The notes under the pieces are model-generated. The model ran no database searches. It saw only the letters and a list, made by a program, of their open reading frames with translations, and was not told the origin of the DNA. A stretch of 64,000 nucleotides of DNA, taken from the NCBI GenBank assembly GCA_964441755.1, contig CAYTVG010000001.1:124001-188000 (forward strand), in the 5' to 3' direction. A program made the translations under genes and the position numbers. Positions 25,108 through 34,900 of this stretch are shown piece by piece. The DNA comes from JAUMBM01 sp964441755 (GTDB lineage: Bacteria > Bacteroidota > Bacteroidia > Chitinophagales > Saprospiraceae). Every line of letters begins with the position of its first letter. Positions within the stretch are counted from its first letter, which is position 1.

Positions 25108-25857
25108 ATGCCTACGAAATGGTATGAAGGTAAAGTTGTCCGGATAGAGCAGCAAAGCCCTACAACCCGGCGATTTTGGCTGGAAGTGGATCCAAGTCAG
25201 GGAGAAATCATATATAAGGCTGGTCAGTTTGTGACCATGGACTTGCCTGTAGGTGAAAAAAGACTACAACGGTGGCGCAGCTATTCCATTGCCAGCGCCC
25301 CGGATGGCAGCAACTGTCTCGAATTTTGCATTGTACGACTGGAAGGCGGGCTTGCTACCACCTACCTGTTTGATGAGGTACAACCCGGGCACATCATCAA
25401 ATGTAAGCAGCCTGATGGCGGATTTGTTTTGCCGGACGAGCTCAATAATGATGTTGTGATGATTTGTACGGGCACCGGGGTCGCACCCTTCCGCGCCATG
25501 CTGCAGGATATTGTACGCAGGCAAATAGCGCACAAAAACATACACCTCATTTTTGGCACCCGATACACTGACGGTATCCTGTATCGGGAGGAATTTGAGT
25601 CGTTGCAGCAGAGTCTACCCGGCTTTCGCTATTCAGTAGCACTTTCAAGAGAGGAGAATCTCGATCCGAAGCAGTTTACTTTCCCTGTATTTTCTGGCTA
25701 CGTACACGACATTTATACCCGTGACTATGCCCCTAAAAGGGAGGACATCAAATTCTACCTCTGCGGATGGACAGCTATGATTGACGAAGCCGTAGGCAAT
25801 CTGGCGGGAAAAATGGGCTACGATAAGAGCCAACTCATTTATGAGCTCTATGGATAG
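25108..25857 (+). CDS. Ferredoxin/flavodoxin-NADP reductase (FNR) family
   Basis: A 249-residue FAD/NAD(P)-binding reductase. From the ATG at 25108 (MPTKWYEGKV): the FAD motif RWRSYSIASAPDG (about 52-64), the segment GGLATTYLFDEVQPG, and the nucleotide site MICTGTGVAPFRAML (about 118-132), then YLCGWTAMIDEAV and the C-terminal aromatic end ELYG. The frame stays open 33 codons upstream but without homology. It shuttles electrons between NAD(P)H and ferredoxin/flavodoxin or a similar carrier. It follows the membrane protein by 152 bases, so it may have its own promoter. Adjacent to a GGR-family flavoprotein, it could serve as its electron donor; this is inference. Confidence 0.9.
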   Translation: MPTKWYEGKVVRIEQQSPTTRRFWLEVDPSQGEIIYKAGQFVTMDLPVGEKRLQRWRSYSIASAPDGSNCLEFCIVRLEGGLATTYLFDEVQPGHIIKCKQPDGGFVLPDELNNDVVMICTGTGVAPFRAMLQDIVRRQIAHKNIHLIFGTRYTDGILYREEFESLQQSLPGFRYSVALSREENLDPKQFTFPVFSGYVHDIYTRDYAPKREDIKFYLCGWTAMIDEAVGNLAGKMGYDKSQLIYELYG

Positions 25858-25879
25858 CCATCATTGCCATCCATAGAGC
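25845..25879. terminator. Bidirectional hairpin between FNR and M14 peptidase genes
   Basis: GCTCTATGGAT (25845-25855) pairs perfectly with ATCCATAGAGC (25869-25879), 13-base loop. The FNR stop codon starts in the left arm. No T tract, so it may protect the mRNA ends rather than terminate alone. Confidence 0.5.
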
Positions 25880-25900
25880 CCACAAGACTACTCGCTTACA

Positions 25901-28405
25901 CTATTGAAAAAAAACGGCGTTGCTGAAAAGCAATTTTCCATTTTCCCAAAAGCCTCTGAACAGCGGATTATCTACCAAGTATACGATACTGCCCCGGCCT
26001 TTTTCTTCTACACCAAACACCAGGGTATTCTTGAGCGTTTCAACTGCTTTGTAGCCAACAAAGCCAATGATCTCGGGCTTGCTGTCGAGTACCCCTACAG
26101 ACCAGCCTTCTTCGAGCGGCTTGTAGGCCAGTGTATTCGTCTTCAAAGAAAAATAGCTACCGCCCAAGCCACTAGCCAGCGGATGCGTCTCATCCATATC
26201 TACCTTGAAAATAGCTCCTGCGTTGATTGAACTGATAGCTCTCCGCTCCTGCCCTGCATAAGGCTCGCGGTTTTGTACATTCTCAGCGCCTTTCTCTTCA
26301 GAAGGTTCTGCCTCTGCCAGGCCAAATCCGGCTTCTCCGGCAAAAGCATGCAAAGCATCACCGACGGCAATCAGCCTTCCGCCTTTCCTCACCCATGTGC
26401 TGAGCTTGGTACGCTCATCATTGCTGAGCGAGTAGTAGCCTTCAGGCATCACTAGGACGTTATAATCGTCCAGCGGCAACTGACTCAACTGCCGTGCCGG
26501 ATACACATCCACAGGATACTCAAGTTGGCGCTCAAAGTAAAACCATACGGCCCCAAACTCGTAAGAATAGGTAGGTTCATCACCCAACACGGCAATCTTG
26601 GGTATGGAAATCAGCCTGAACGACTCAGATCCCAAATCAGCGCCTTCACTGCTCATCCCTGAGCTCACTGCCTGCACAGCCGTCTGGTGTTTGGCTATCA
26701 AACTGCGCATCAGTTGGTCAAAATCTGCTCGTTTGCGATTATCTGCCCTGCTAATCACTATACTTCCTGCTGCAAAACGCTTTCCCGTAATGGTAAAAGC
26801 CCCGCTGCTACGACGAGCCATCAAACCTGAGCGTAGCACCTCAGATAAAAATTTTGCATCTTGCATGGACTGCCAGGGCGCAATGTAAGCGTAGGGCTCG
26901 TTATTTTCTGCAACCTGGTTTCTAAATGCAGCAAATGTATACGGCTCTTCCGCTTTAACCGTTGCTGTACTCGCATAAGCCTGCAGCCCATAGGCATACG
27001 GTAAACTCCAGGCAGTAATATCATATGTCATGGAATCTACCAGCTCTGTCTTTGGATCCATCAGCACCTGCGCAAGCACTGAATTGGGCTGGTAGGCCGA
27101 AATGATCATATCCCCGGGCTCAACCCAAATGCTAGCTTCCTGCCCGGTCTCGTAATCATAAGCGCGCAGGTTACTGCGGCTGGACGTGCGGCCATAGCGA
27201 ATCCCGTTCAGATCCAACAAAGAAGCCAGCGCCTTCAATCGGCCCTCGGGATTGGTTCCCTTAATCACATATGTCTTATAAGGACCAACGGGATTTTTTT
27301 GTGAGCGATCATAGAAGCCTTCAAAATTTTTGACCAATTCGCCGGCATTTTTACTTGATATTTCCACTGTGCTGATACCCGTTGTATAGTGGTGAATTAC
27401 CCGATCTGCAAGCGTTAGTGTATCCCCATTAGACAGCTGTATTGCCCGGCCGCCATTGCTGTTACCAGCCTGTTCGTACGTCATTCCAATGGCTCCCGAA
27501 AACATCGGATAGGTATCCCCATAGCTTGGGTACAGCAGGTCAAATACTTCACGCGTGAAATATAACCATCCCTTCTGGTCAAAATACCGGGCGTGATTTT
27601 TTCCGATCACCTGCTGAAAGTCAGATTGCCAGTCGGTAAGATAGGCATGATAAGGTTGTGCAGCCGGTGCAAAATAATAGGGACTTTCATAGCCTTGCTC
27701 GTGGAAATCAGCATGTACATGCGGCAACCACTGTCGGTATTGCGCTATTCTTTGCCGGCTCTCCACCTGCGTCTGCCAGGCCCAATCGCGATTCAGATCA
27801 AACAGATAGTGATTGACCCGACCTCTGGGCCAAGGTTCGACATGCTCTATTGTACGTGTAGCCACGCTAGGCCAGCGATTAGCAACCCCTCTAAACCAGT
27901 GAGTATATCGGTCGAAACCATCCGGATTTGAGCAAGGATCAATAAGCACGACTGTATTGCGCAACCACTCCTGCATCTCCTTATTGTCAGGATTGGCGAG
28001 ATCATGCAAGACGAGCATACTGGATTCAGTCCCTGGTGCCTCATTGCCATGGACCGTATAACTCATCCACACAATTGCCCGATCTAATGCCGGATCAGGT
28101 TTACCAGGCAGCAGTCCGGCTCTTCGCAGGTTATTTTCCCTGATTGCATCTATTTTGGCTAAATTCTCAGGGCTCGAAATCACCGCCAGTAATAGAGGCC
28201 GATCTTCCTCCGTATGCCCATAATTCATCAATTTGACATGGGAGCTGTTAGCTGCAACATGCTCATAATAATCGACAACGCGATGGTGGGGCGTATACAT
28301 TTCCCCCAGCTGATGTCTCAGAAATTGATTTGGAGACTGAAGCTGCGCCAGCAAGGATATGCCGGCCAACAACATGTTTAACAGTACCGCTAAGTAGCGC
28401 AACAT
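25901..28405 (-). CDS. Secreted M14-family zinc carboxypeptidase, 834 residues
   Basis: Starts with a signal peptide (MLRYLAVLLNMLLAGISLLAQ). The M14 domain (about 30-370) shows the zinc motif VHGNEAPGTESS (His and Glu), DPCSNPDGFDRYTHWFRG with substrate-binding residues, DFHEQGYESPYYF (third ligand), and GMTYEQAG (catalytic Glu region). The C-terminal 400 residues contain a DJ-1/glutamine-amidotransferase-like fold (DYNVLVMPEGYYSL, VRKGGRLIAVGDAL), as in other long Bacteroidota M14 proteins. No T9SS sorting domain is visible, so a periplasmic site is likely. It would trim peptides or modify peptidoglycan stems. The cyclase-family gene starts upstream on the same strand, but 60 bases separate them. 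Confidence 0.9.
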   Translation of the reverse strand: MLRYLAVLLNMLLAGISLLAQLQSPNQFLRHQLGEMYTPHHRVVDYYEHVAANSSHVKLMNYGHTEEDRPLLLAVISSPENLAKIDAIRENNLRRAGLLPGKPDPALDRAIVWMSYTVHGNEAPGTESSMLVLHDLANPDNKEMQEWLRNTVVLIDPCSNPDGFDRYTHWFRGVANRWPSVATRTIEHVEPWPRGRVNHYLFDLNRDWAWQTQVESRQRIAQYRQWLPHVHADFHEQGYESPYYFAPAAQPYHAYLTDWQSDFQQVIGKNHARYFDQKGWLYFTREVFDLLYPSYGDTYPMFSGAIGMTYEQAGNSNGGRAIQLSNGDTLTLADRVIHHYTTGISTVEISSKNAGELVKNFEGFYDRSQKNPVGPYKTYVIKGTNPEGRLKALASLLDLNGIRYGRTSSRSNLRAYDYETGQEASIWVEPGDMIISAYQPNSVLAQVLMDPKTELVDSMTYDITAWSLPYAYGLQAYASTATVKAEEPYTFAAFRNQVAENNEPYAYIAPWQSMQDAKFLSEVLRSGLMARRSSGAFTITGKRFAAGSIVISRADNRKRADFDQLMRSLIAKHQTAVQAVSSGMSSEGADLGSESFRLISIPKIAVLGDEPTYSYEFGAVWFYFERQLEYPVDVYPARQLSQLPLDDYNVLVMPEGYYSLSNDERTKLSTWVRKGGRLIAVGDALHAFAGEAGFGLAEAEPSEEKGAENVQNREPYAGQERRAISSINAGAIFKVDMDETHPLASGLGGSYFSLKTNTLAYKPLEEGWSVGVLDSKPEIIGFVGYKAVETLKNTLVFGVEEKGRGSIVYLVDNPLFRGFWENGKLLFSNAVFFQ

Positions 28406-28467
28406 ATTTTTTGTTTTTTCGGTTATGGCAATGGTTATTCTTATTTATGCTGCAATGATAAAACAAT

Positions 28468-29229
28468 TCATGCATTATCTGGCAGTAAGCTGTACAAAAC
28501 TGGCTTTGAAGGGCTCACATCAATTTCAAAGCTGGCTATTTGAAGACTCAGCAAGTACAGCCCGTCCGGAATATGGTTAGCCACATATACCAGCTCTGTG
28601 ATCGTAGCCGCTGTGCGTGGAGCCCAAGGGTATTGCCAAAAAGCTTTGTGTGCCAACAACGCTCCCCCGTCCTCTTCCCGGTCAACCGAGGGTAAATCCA
28701 GAAGTAAATGCTCAACGCCATATTCAACCAGCAAACTTGCTGCCTGATGGTGTAAATACGGTGGATTAGCTCCTGAGTAGTTGGTATTTTTTTTAAAATC
28801 ATCATTAGGAGCCGTGCGAATAACGACCGCAGAAGTCTCCCCCGGCACTAAGGCCTCCGCCAATTGATGGCGCATTATCACCCTGTCTCCGTTGTCCTGA
28901 CGTTCAGGGTAGATCGTCAGCAGGCGGCTGAGATGATGAAAATTTCGCAATTGTTGGTTGATGGTATAGATCTCACTGGCGATGTGCCCGACACACTCGG
29001 TATGTGTTCCGTTCCCATGGGGATTGATGCGCACATTCATGAAATTTACAAGACCTCCGGCTTGTGTCGATCCAATAAACGAACCTGCTATCACAGGACT
29101 TACCTCAAACAGCGGCGCAAAAAAACAATTCACTCCTTGTCCATCCGCATGCAGTGGCAGACTTATATCCAGCGGCCGCCCCAGGTCAACCCGCCATCGA
29201 TACCCTCTCTCTTCGATAGTAGCGATCAT
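28468..29229 (-). CDS. Cyclase family protein (kynurenine formamidase-like)
   Basis: A 253-residue metal-dependent hydrolase-like protein of the cyclase/KynB family. The metal-binding signature, usually H-x-GTH-x-D-x-P-x-H, reads HGNGTHTECVGH (about 71-82), with Glu in place of Asp and Val in place of Pro. Other family features: RTAPNDDFKKNTNYSGANPPYLH and LLLDLPSVDREEDGGALLAHK. The substrate may not be formylkynurenine, since no other kynurenine gene is near. It lies between NAD kinase and the M14 peptidase on the same strand, with gaps of 48 and 62 bases, so cotranscription with nadK is possible. Start: ATG complementary to 29227-29229. Confidence 0.85.
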   Translation of the reverse strand: MIATIEERGYRWRVDLGRPLDISLPLHADGQGVNCFFAPLFEVSPVIAGSFIGSTQAGGLVNFMNVRINPHGNGTHTECVGHIASEIYTINQQLRNFHHLSRLLTIYPERQDNGDRVIMRHQLAEALVPGETSAVVIRTAPNDDFKKNTNYSGANPPYLHHQAASLLVEYGVEHLLLDLPSVDREEDGGALLAHKAFWQYPWAPRTAATITELVYVANHIPDGLYLLSLQIASFEIDVSPSKPVLYSLLPDNA

Positions 29230-29277
29230 TTATTTATCTGTTGATTATTTTATTCACATCTCCTCCCTGTGAATCCC

Positions 29278-30162
29278 CTAGTGATTCCGGCGATCCTCTC
29301 CCCACAGCATTTTTGCACGAAGCGTTGACATAAAACCTATGTCTTCCAGCCGTACGATGCGTATTGGAAACCCGTTGCGTCTGACCGCCAGTTGATGTGC
29401 TGCTGTCACGGTCTCAAATCGGGAATCGAGGGTACAGAGAAAATTTTCGGCCCGTCCCTCAATCTCAAAAGAAATAATTGAGCCGTCACTAATGACGATC
29501 GGCCGCACATTCAGGTTGTGAGGTGCCACCGGCGTGATAACCAAGTTGGCGGAAGTAGGAAAAATAATGGGTCCCCCACAGCTGAGGCTGTAGCCAGTAG
29601 AGCCCGTCGGCGTCGCCACAATGAGTCCATCAGCCCAATACGAGTTAAGATAAGCTCCATTGATAAAGGTGTGGACAGTGATCATACTGGAGGTATCACG
29701 CTTCAGTAAGGTGCAATCATTGAGGGCATAGGGCGTCTCTCCGAAAAGCGGTAAATTGCTCTCAAGGTAAAGCATGCTCCTTTCTTCGATTACATAATTG
29801 GATCGGCACAAAAGCTGCATAGCCTCAGAAATGCGGTGCTTTTCTATAGTTGCCAAAAAACCCAAACGTCCAAGGTTGATCCCCACAATGGGTGTCTGGC
29901 TGTCCCTCACCAAGGTTACGGCCTCCAGTATGGTACCATCGCCGCCCAGTGTAATCAGAAAATCAAAACGCCGGACACTAAAGTCGAGATAACCTTCAAA
30001 TATGCCCACTTCGCGTGGGAAATGAACATCTTCTTTGATTTTATTGAAATAAGGCTGGTATACGTATGCCGCAATCCCCTGCTGGTGCAGGCAGTTGAAA
30101 AGTTGTTGTATGTAGGGCAAGTCCTGCCGCTTATATTGCTTTCCAAAAACGATAACCTGCAT
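29278..30162 (-). CDS. nadK: NAD kinase
   Basis: Phosphorylates NAD+ to NADP+ in the cytoplasm. The product has 294 residues, a usual length. Key motifs: ITLGGDGTILEAV (GGDGT at about 73-77), NDCTLLKRD (NE/D motif), and ADGLIVATPTGSTGYSLSCGGP, the Gly-rich active-site region. The start is the ATG complementary to 30160-30162, MQVIVFGKQYKRQD. It follows the BamA/TamA-like gene's end by about 60 bases on the same strand. The annotation is firm. Confidence 0.96.
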   Translation of the reverse strand: MQVIVFGKQYKRQDLPYIQQLFNCLHQQGIAAYVYQPYFNKIKEDVHFPREVGIFEGYLDFSVRRFDFLITLGGDGTILEAVTLVRDSQTPIVGINLGRLGFLATIEKHRISEAMQLLCRSNYVIEERSMLYLESNLPLFGETPYALNDCTLLKRDTSSMITVHTFINGAYLNSYWADGLIVATPTGSTGYSLSCGGPIIFPTSANLVITPVAPHNLNVRPIVISDGSIISFEIEGRAENFLCTLDSRFETVTAAHQLAVRRNGFPIRIVRLEDIGFMSTLRAKMLWGEDRRNH

Positions 30163-30223
30163 AAGTATTTATTTTTCAAACTTTACCTCTTCATCTACAA
30201 AGGAAAGTAAATCTACCCTGATA

Positions 30224-31642
30224 TCAAATGCTAAATTTAAAATGAACAAAAAAGCCTCCCTCTGCCAGATCATTTACACTGTATTGCAACTGCAGCGTAG
30301 TTCCGTAAAAAAAAACCACATCCAAGGCCGGTCCTCCTCCCCATAGCAGTCGGTTAGGTAGTGTATTTGATTCTTCTGCGAAGGGCGCATTCACATAACC
30401 ACAGCCTCCTGTCAGATTGGCAAATAAGCGCAGGGGGATACGCCTCAGGTTGGGAAATGGTACAATTTCTCCAAAAGTGAGAAAACTACTCAGCAACCGA
30501 TACCGAAGATTTAATTTCAGAAGCACCATGTCTAAGCCGTCAATCACATAATATTCGTAACCATTGAGATAGCTCTCTCCAAAGCCCAATGCCCTGTTAT
30601 CATTGTATGGTTGGGGCTCTCTGATAAGTGACCACTTAGCTCTCAGTGAAAACCCTGTAGTCATTTTTTCTGAAAAAGGAAAATATTTCTCCGCCTGGCC
30701 ATAAATCGTCAAATCCCTTCGATCAGGAAATATACCCATTCCATCAGCCTCGATCATTGCCGAAAGATAGTGCCCCCTCCATGGATAGGGCCATACATCG
30801 CGCCGGTCATACTGCAGGCGATAGCGAAGACTCAGGTATTGCTGCCGTACCCGCCCTCCGCCCAGGAACGAAGGATTCAATTCCTCCGCGACTGCCTCAT
30901 CAACGCGATTGTTATAATATGTAAGAGCCCACTCCTGTGTTGTATACAGGCGTGGCCTGTAAATAAGCCCTCCTGTCAGGCGCGATCGCCAATAAATAAA
31001 ATCTGCAGTACTTTGATAAAAAGCTTGCCTGTCTGCCTCTGTAGCATAGTTGATTTCCCTGTTTCTGGCCAGATACATCTCACTAAAAACCCCCAAAGTC
31101 TGGGCTTCATTGGCATACGGAAAGCGATACCCTAAACTTACACTCTGGGTATAGCCATACTTAGTGCCTACTTTCAACTCATCATTCCAACCCGAAAAAT
31201 TATTGTGCGTAAAGAGAATTCCCACATTGATCCGGTTGAGTGCTGCCCCCTGCTCTACCCACCAAACATTGAAATTTCGATCAGCCAGTTCTACCAACGG
31301 AATCGGATAAATATACCAGGCCTCTTGTAATAGAACGGCCAAAGAAATCTGTTTTGCCGTAGAGTCAATGACCGCCAAATGGATTCGTGCTGTCAGAAAA
31401 AGTCCTGTATTCATGAGCTGCCGCTCCCCTTCACCCAGCTTATCCATCAGGGCTTCACCTTCGATATTATCGCCTTCTCTGAATGGCAGTTCACGTCTGA
31501 CAACAGCCTCCTTGGTCTTTTTCAGTCCACTAATTTCTATACCTATAAGTTCATAGCTTGTTGTGTCTTTTGGGCTCGCAGCGGCTGCTACCGACACGAG
31601 AGTCAATAGCCCAATGCACATATAGCTACCTAATCTACCCAT
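30224..31642 (-). CDS. POTRA-containing outer-membrane beta-barrel protein (BamA/TamA-like)
   Basis: I start at the ATG complementary to 31640-31642 (MGRLGSYMCIGLLTLVSVAAAA, a signal peptide); the product has 472 residues. A single POTRA-like domain is seen at about 30-115: IEISGLKKTKEAVVRRELPFREGD and LMNTGLFLTARIHLAV. A barrel follows (about 150-472), with repeated amphipathic strands and an end in FFVHFKFSI, whose last aromatic residue suits BAM insertion. It is shorter than BamA (five POTRA) and TamA (three). A role in outer-membrane assembly or transport is inferred; partner unknown. It lies downstream of the giant adhesin gene, separated by a double hairpin at 31786-31878. Confidence 0.82.
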   Translation of the reverse strand: MGRLGSYMCIGLLTLVSVAAAASPKDTTSYELIGIEISGLKKTKEAVVRRELPFREGDNIEGEALMDKLGEGERQLMNTGLFLTARIHLAVIDSTAKQISLAVLLQEAWYIYPIPLVELADRNFNVWWVEQGAALNRINVGILFTHNNFSGWNDELKVGTKYGYTQSVSLGYRFPYANEAQTLGVFSEMYLARNREINYATEADRQAFYQSTADFIYWRSRLTGGLIYRPRLYTTQEWALTYYNNRVDEAVAEELNPSFLGGGRVRQQYLSLRYRLQYDRRDVWPYPWRGHYLSAMIEADGMGIFPDRRDLTIYGQAEKYFPFSEKMTTGFSLRAKWSLIREPQPYNDNRALGFGESYLNGYEYYVIDGLDMVLLKLNLRYRLLSSFLTFGEIVPFPNLRRIPLRLFANLTGGCGYVNAPFAEESNTLPNRLLWGGGPALDVVFFYGTTLQLQYSVNDLAEGGFFVHFKFSI

Positions 31643-31785
31643 ATTAACTATTTTCCAAACGATACAAATGCGGCCGTAACAACTGTTTGATACAGCGGCA
31701 GCAGGCAATCAGCTACTGCTTATTTTTTTCTGAAATCCAGAACAGATTAGCATCCAACCTCAACTTCTTGTCGTATACAGGCAAG

Positions 31786-31878
31786 CTTCGTTTACAAGGT
31801 GTTTTGGCTGCTGTAGCAACCAAAACACCTTGTAAACGAAGCCCATTTTTTGAGAAAAATCAAAAAATGGGCTTCGTT
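31786..31878. repeat. Two long inverted repeats sharing one arm
   Basis: First repeat: 22 bases at 31786-31807 match perfectly the reverse complement at 31820-31841 (12-base loop). Second repeat: 19 bases at 31835-31853 match perfectly 31860-31878 (six-base loop). Bases 31835-31841 (AACGAAG) belong to both, so the stems cannot both be complete at once. CTTCGTT therefore occurs on both sides of AACGAAG. It lies between the giant adhesin stop and the BamA-like gene. No T tract follows either stem. Confidence 0.85.
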
Positions 31879-31905
31879 ATTATCTTTTTGATTTATCAAC
31901 TGCTA

Positions 31906-34900
31906 TTATCTCACTACCGTAACATCCCCGCGATAAAGCAAGGTTACATCATCCAAAAACGTTATTTCAATGATATACCCATACACACCCGAAGGCAATC
32001 GATCACCTGCGCGACGCCCATCCCACAGTTTTACACCATCAAGGCAACTAGGCACCAGATCTGCAGACTCATAGACGACACCACCCCAGCGATCGTACAG
32101 CCTCGCATAGTTGATTGATTTCACGCCCCGGCAGGTAAATACCCGAAAATCATCATTAACACCATCTTCGTTGGGACTAAATATATTGGGAATATACACA
32201 TTCCGGTTTGCATCCAGCGAAACAAATACGCTTGCCTCCGCCTGGCAACCATTTTCATTGGTCACCAATAGTGAGTACTCAATATTCCCGCCGGGATAAA
32301 CAAACGGGTTGCGTATATTATTTCCACTCAGATAGGTAGCAGGCGTCCAGTCATAGGTATAATTGCCGCCAGGACTAATTAGGGGTTGCAGTTGCACAGT
32401 ACTGTCTCCCAATTCAACCACTACCTCCTCTGGCAACTCAACAACTATCTGTGCCGGCTGAGGAATATCTATCTGCGTTTCGGCTATACAGCCATTGAGA
32501 TCTTCAACACTGACGGTGATAGTTCCCGCAAAAACAGTCGCTGGTTGATTTACAGGAAAATTGAGCCCATTGTTATTAATCATAAACGTATAATCCAACA
32601 GATTACTGCCTGCCCCCCCGTAGACTGTATCGATGGAAAGGAAGGTTGCATCACCAAAGCACTGCGGCGGATCAATCGGGTTCAGATTAAAAATAATCGG
32701 AGCCGGCTCACTGATGGTATAGGTCAGCACATCCTGACATCCCTCAATATCTGTGACAGTGACCGAGTAAGAACCGGCATCCAGACCTGAAGCAATGTTG
32801 CTGTTGGAAGGAGCCACGTTGCCTGACCAGCTAAAAGGAGAAGCCCCCAATGGATTGATATTGGCACCCGTATTGACTACTACCGCGATAACTCCGTCGG
32901 CCTGACCACTGCAGGATACAAACTGAGTCGTCTGTATCTGATCCAGTGTCAGTTCCAGTGCATCTGGTTCGGTGATCTGTACAACCTGTATGCGACTACA
33001 GCCATTAGCATCTGTCACGACTGCATTGTAGGTACCTGCAGTGAGGTTACCCACGGTTGCCGTATTGGCGCCCGTTGCGGGCCATAGAAAATTGTAGGGA
33101 GCAGTACCACCTGCAGGTGCAAGCGTTACAGTACCATCCGACTCTCCATTGCAACTGACATTGTCTACCGTCACATTGACGGTGATGTCCTGAGGTGAAG
33201 GAATTGTGAGGTTTTGAAATACTACGCCACACACACCATCGCTCACGGTTACGGACTGCGCCCCCCGGCAAAGCTGTGTAGCTGTCGAAGACGCTACCTG
33301 ATTAAATGTCTCTCCGGAAGACCAGCTATAATTGAAAAGACCTGTCGTCCCGTCACTGTAACTAGCTACAAAGGTAGCACGTCCGTTACAAGTCGTATTG
33401 TCCGGACAAGTAACCCCGGTTATATTGCTAAAATTACCTGTGATTGACGGAGGATCCGGAAGGACAACACTGGCCACCAGCGGAGCACAACCATTGGCAT
33501 CCTGTACGGTAACACTGTAGCTGCCCGCAGCCAGTGCAGGCAGCGGATTGATGGCTGTAGGTACACCCGGATTGGTTGACCACCGGTAAGTGTACGGGCT
33601 TGTCCCCCCACTGGCAAAAACCGTTATCTGACCGTTGGAAAAACCCGGACAGTCAGGCAACCTGAGAGAGAAGCTGTCCAGCACCAGCGGTGCAGGCGAC
33701 AATACCTGTGCTGTATCGATGGCCCGGCACTGAGACTGATCAGTAACAGTCACTATGTAGGTTCCCGGACTGAGATTATTGATTGTCGTTCCATTACCCC
33801 CGTTACTCCAGGTATAACTAACAATAGGTGCTGCCCCGGGACTTGCTACTACTGTCAACGCACCATCTGTATTTTCAGGACAAGTAACCGAATCATCTGC
33901 CAGTGAAACTATGGCTGGCGGGGTAGGTGCCAAAACCGTAACCGACTGTGTAGTCGTACAATTATTGAAGTCGGTCACCTGAAAAGTATATGTTCCTGCC
34001 GACAAACCAGCAGCAATAGAATCTGTATTACTACCATCGTGTGACCAACTGAACTGATACGGGTAATTGCCCCCGCTAACCTGCATAACCACACGGCCAT
34101 CATTGCCGATTGAACAGGTTTCGTTGGTCTGCTGAAGTACAGTGGCTACCAATGGCTGTGGTTCTTCTACCGTATAACTTTGTGAAATATTGCAACCACC
34201 TACGTCTGTCATGCTAACGGTATAAACGCCGGGAGGCAACTGCGTCAATGAACTCGTAACTGAGGTATTGACGGGAGGTGTAGCAAAAGCGCTCCAGTTA
34301 AATGTGTAAGGCGTGGCAGCCGGTGCACCGGTTGTAACACCCGAAATAAAGATTTGTCCATCCGTATTGCCGAAGCAGGTAACATCCGTGATGGCAGCAT
34401 TAATTGACAACACTTTGACTGCACCGACAGTAAAACACTCTTGAATGCTACAACCATTGTCATCAGAAATAGTCACACAATAGGTACCCGGATTTAGGTT
34501 AGCAACTGTTGCACTTGTTGCGTTCAGGCTTCCCAGTCCATTATCCCATTCGAACAGGTAGCTGCCCGAAGTGGTGATCGTACCTCCTGTGGCCGTAATT
34601 GATATAGAACCATCCTGCGAACCTGAGCAGGTAGCGTTTTGCACAAAAGTACTATTAGCCAGTAATCGCAGGCGTGGAGGCTGCGACATATTGCCGCTGG
34701 CTGTCACCAAGCAGCCACTATTATCTGTAATGGTCACACTGTAGGGGCCCGAGGGCATATTGTTCAATACGGAAATATTTCCCACACCACTGACATTCCA
34801 CTGAAAAGTAAAATCGTCTGCAGGATCAGCAACAACGACCCCATCCAGTGTAACAATCGCCTCTACCCGCCCATCACTTAGCCCGTTACAGCTAGGAGAT

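Noticed and set aside
31786..31878. CRISPR array
   Set aside because: Inverted rather than direct repeats, no regular spacers and no cas genes.
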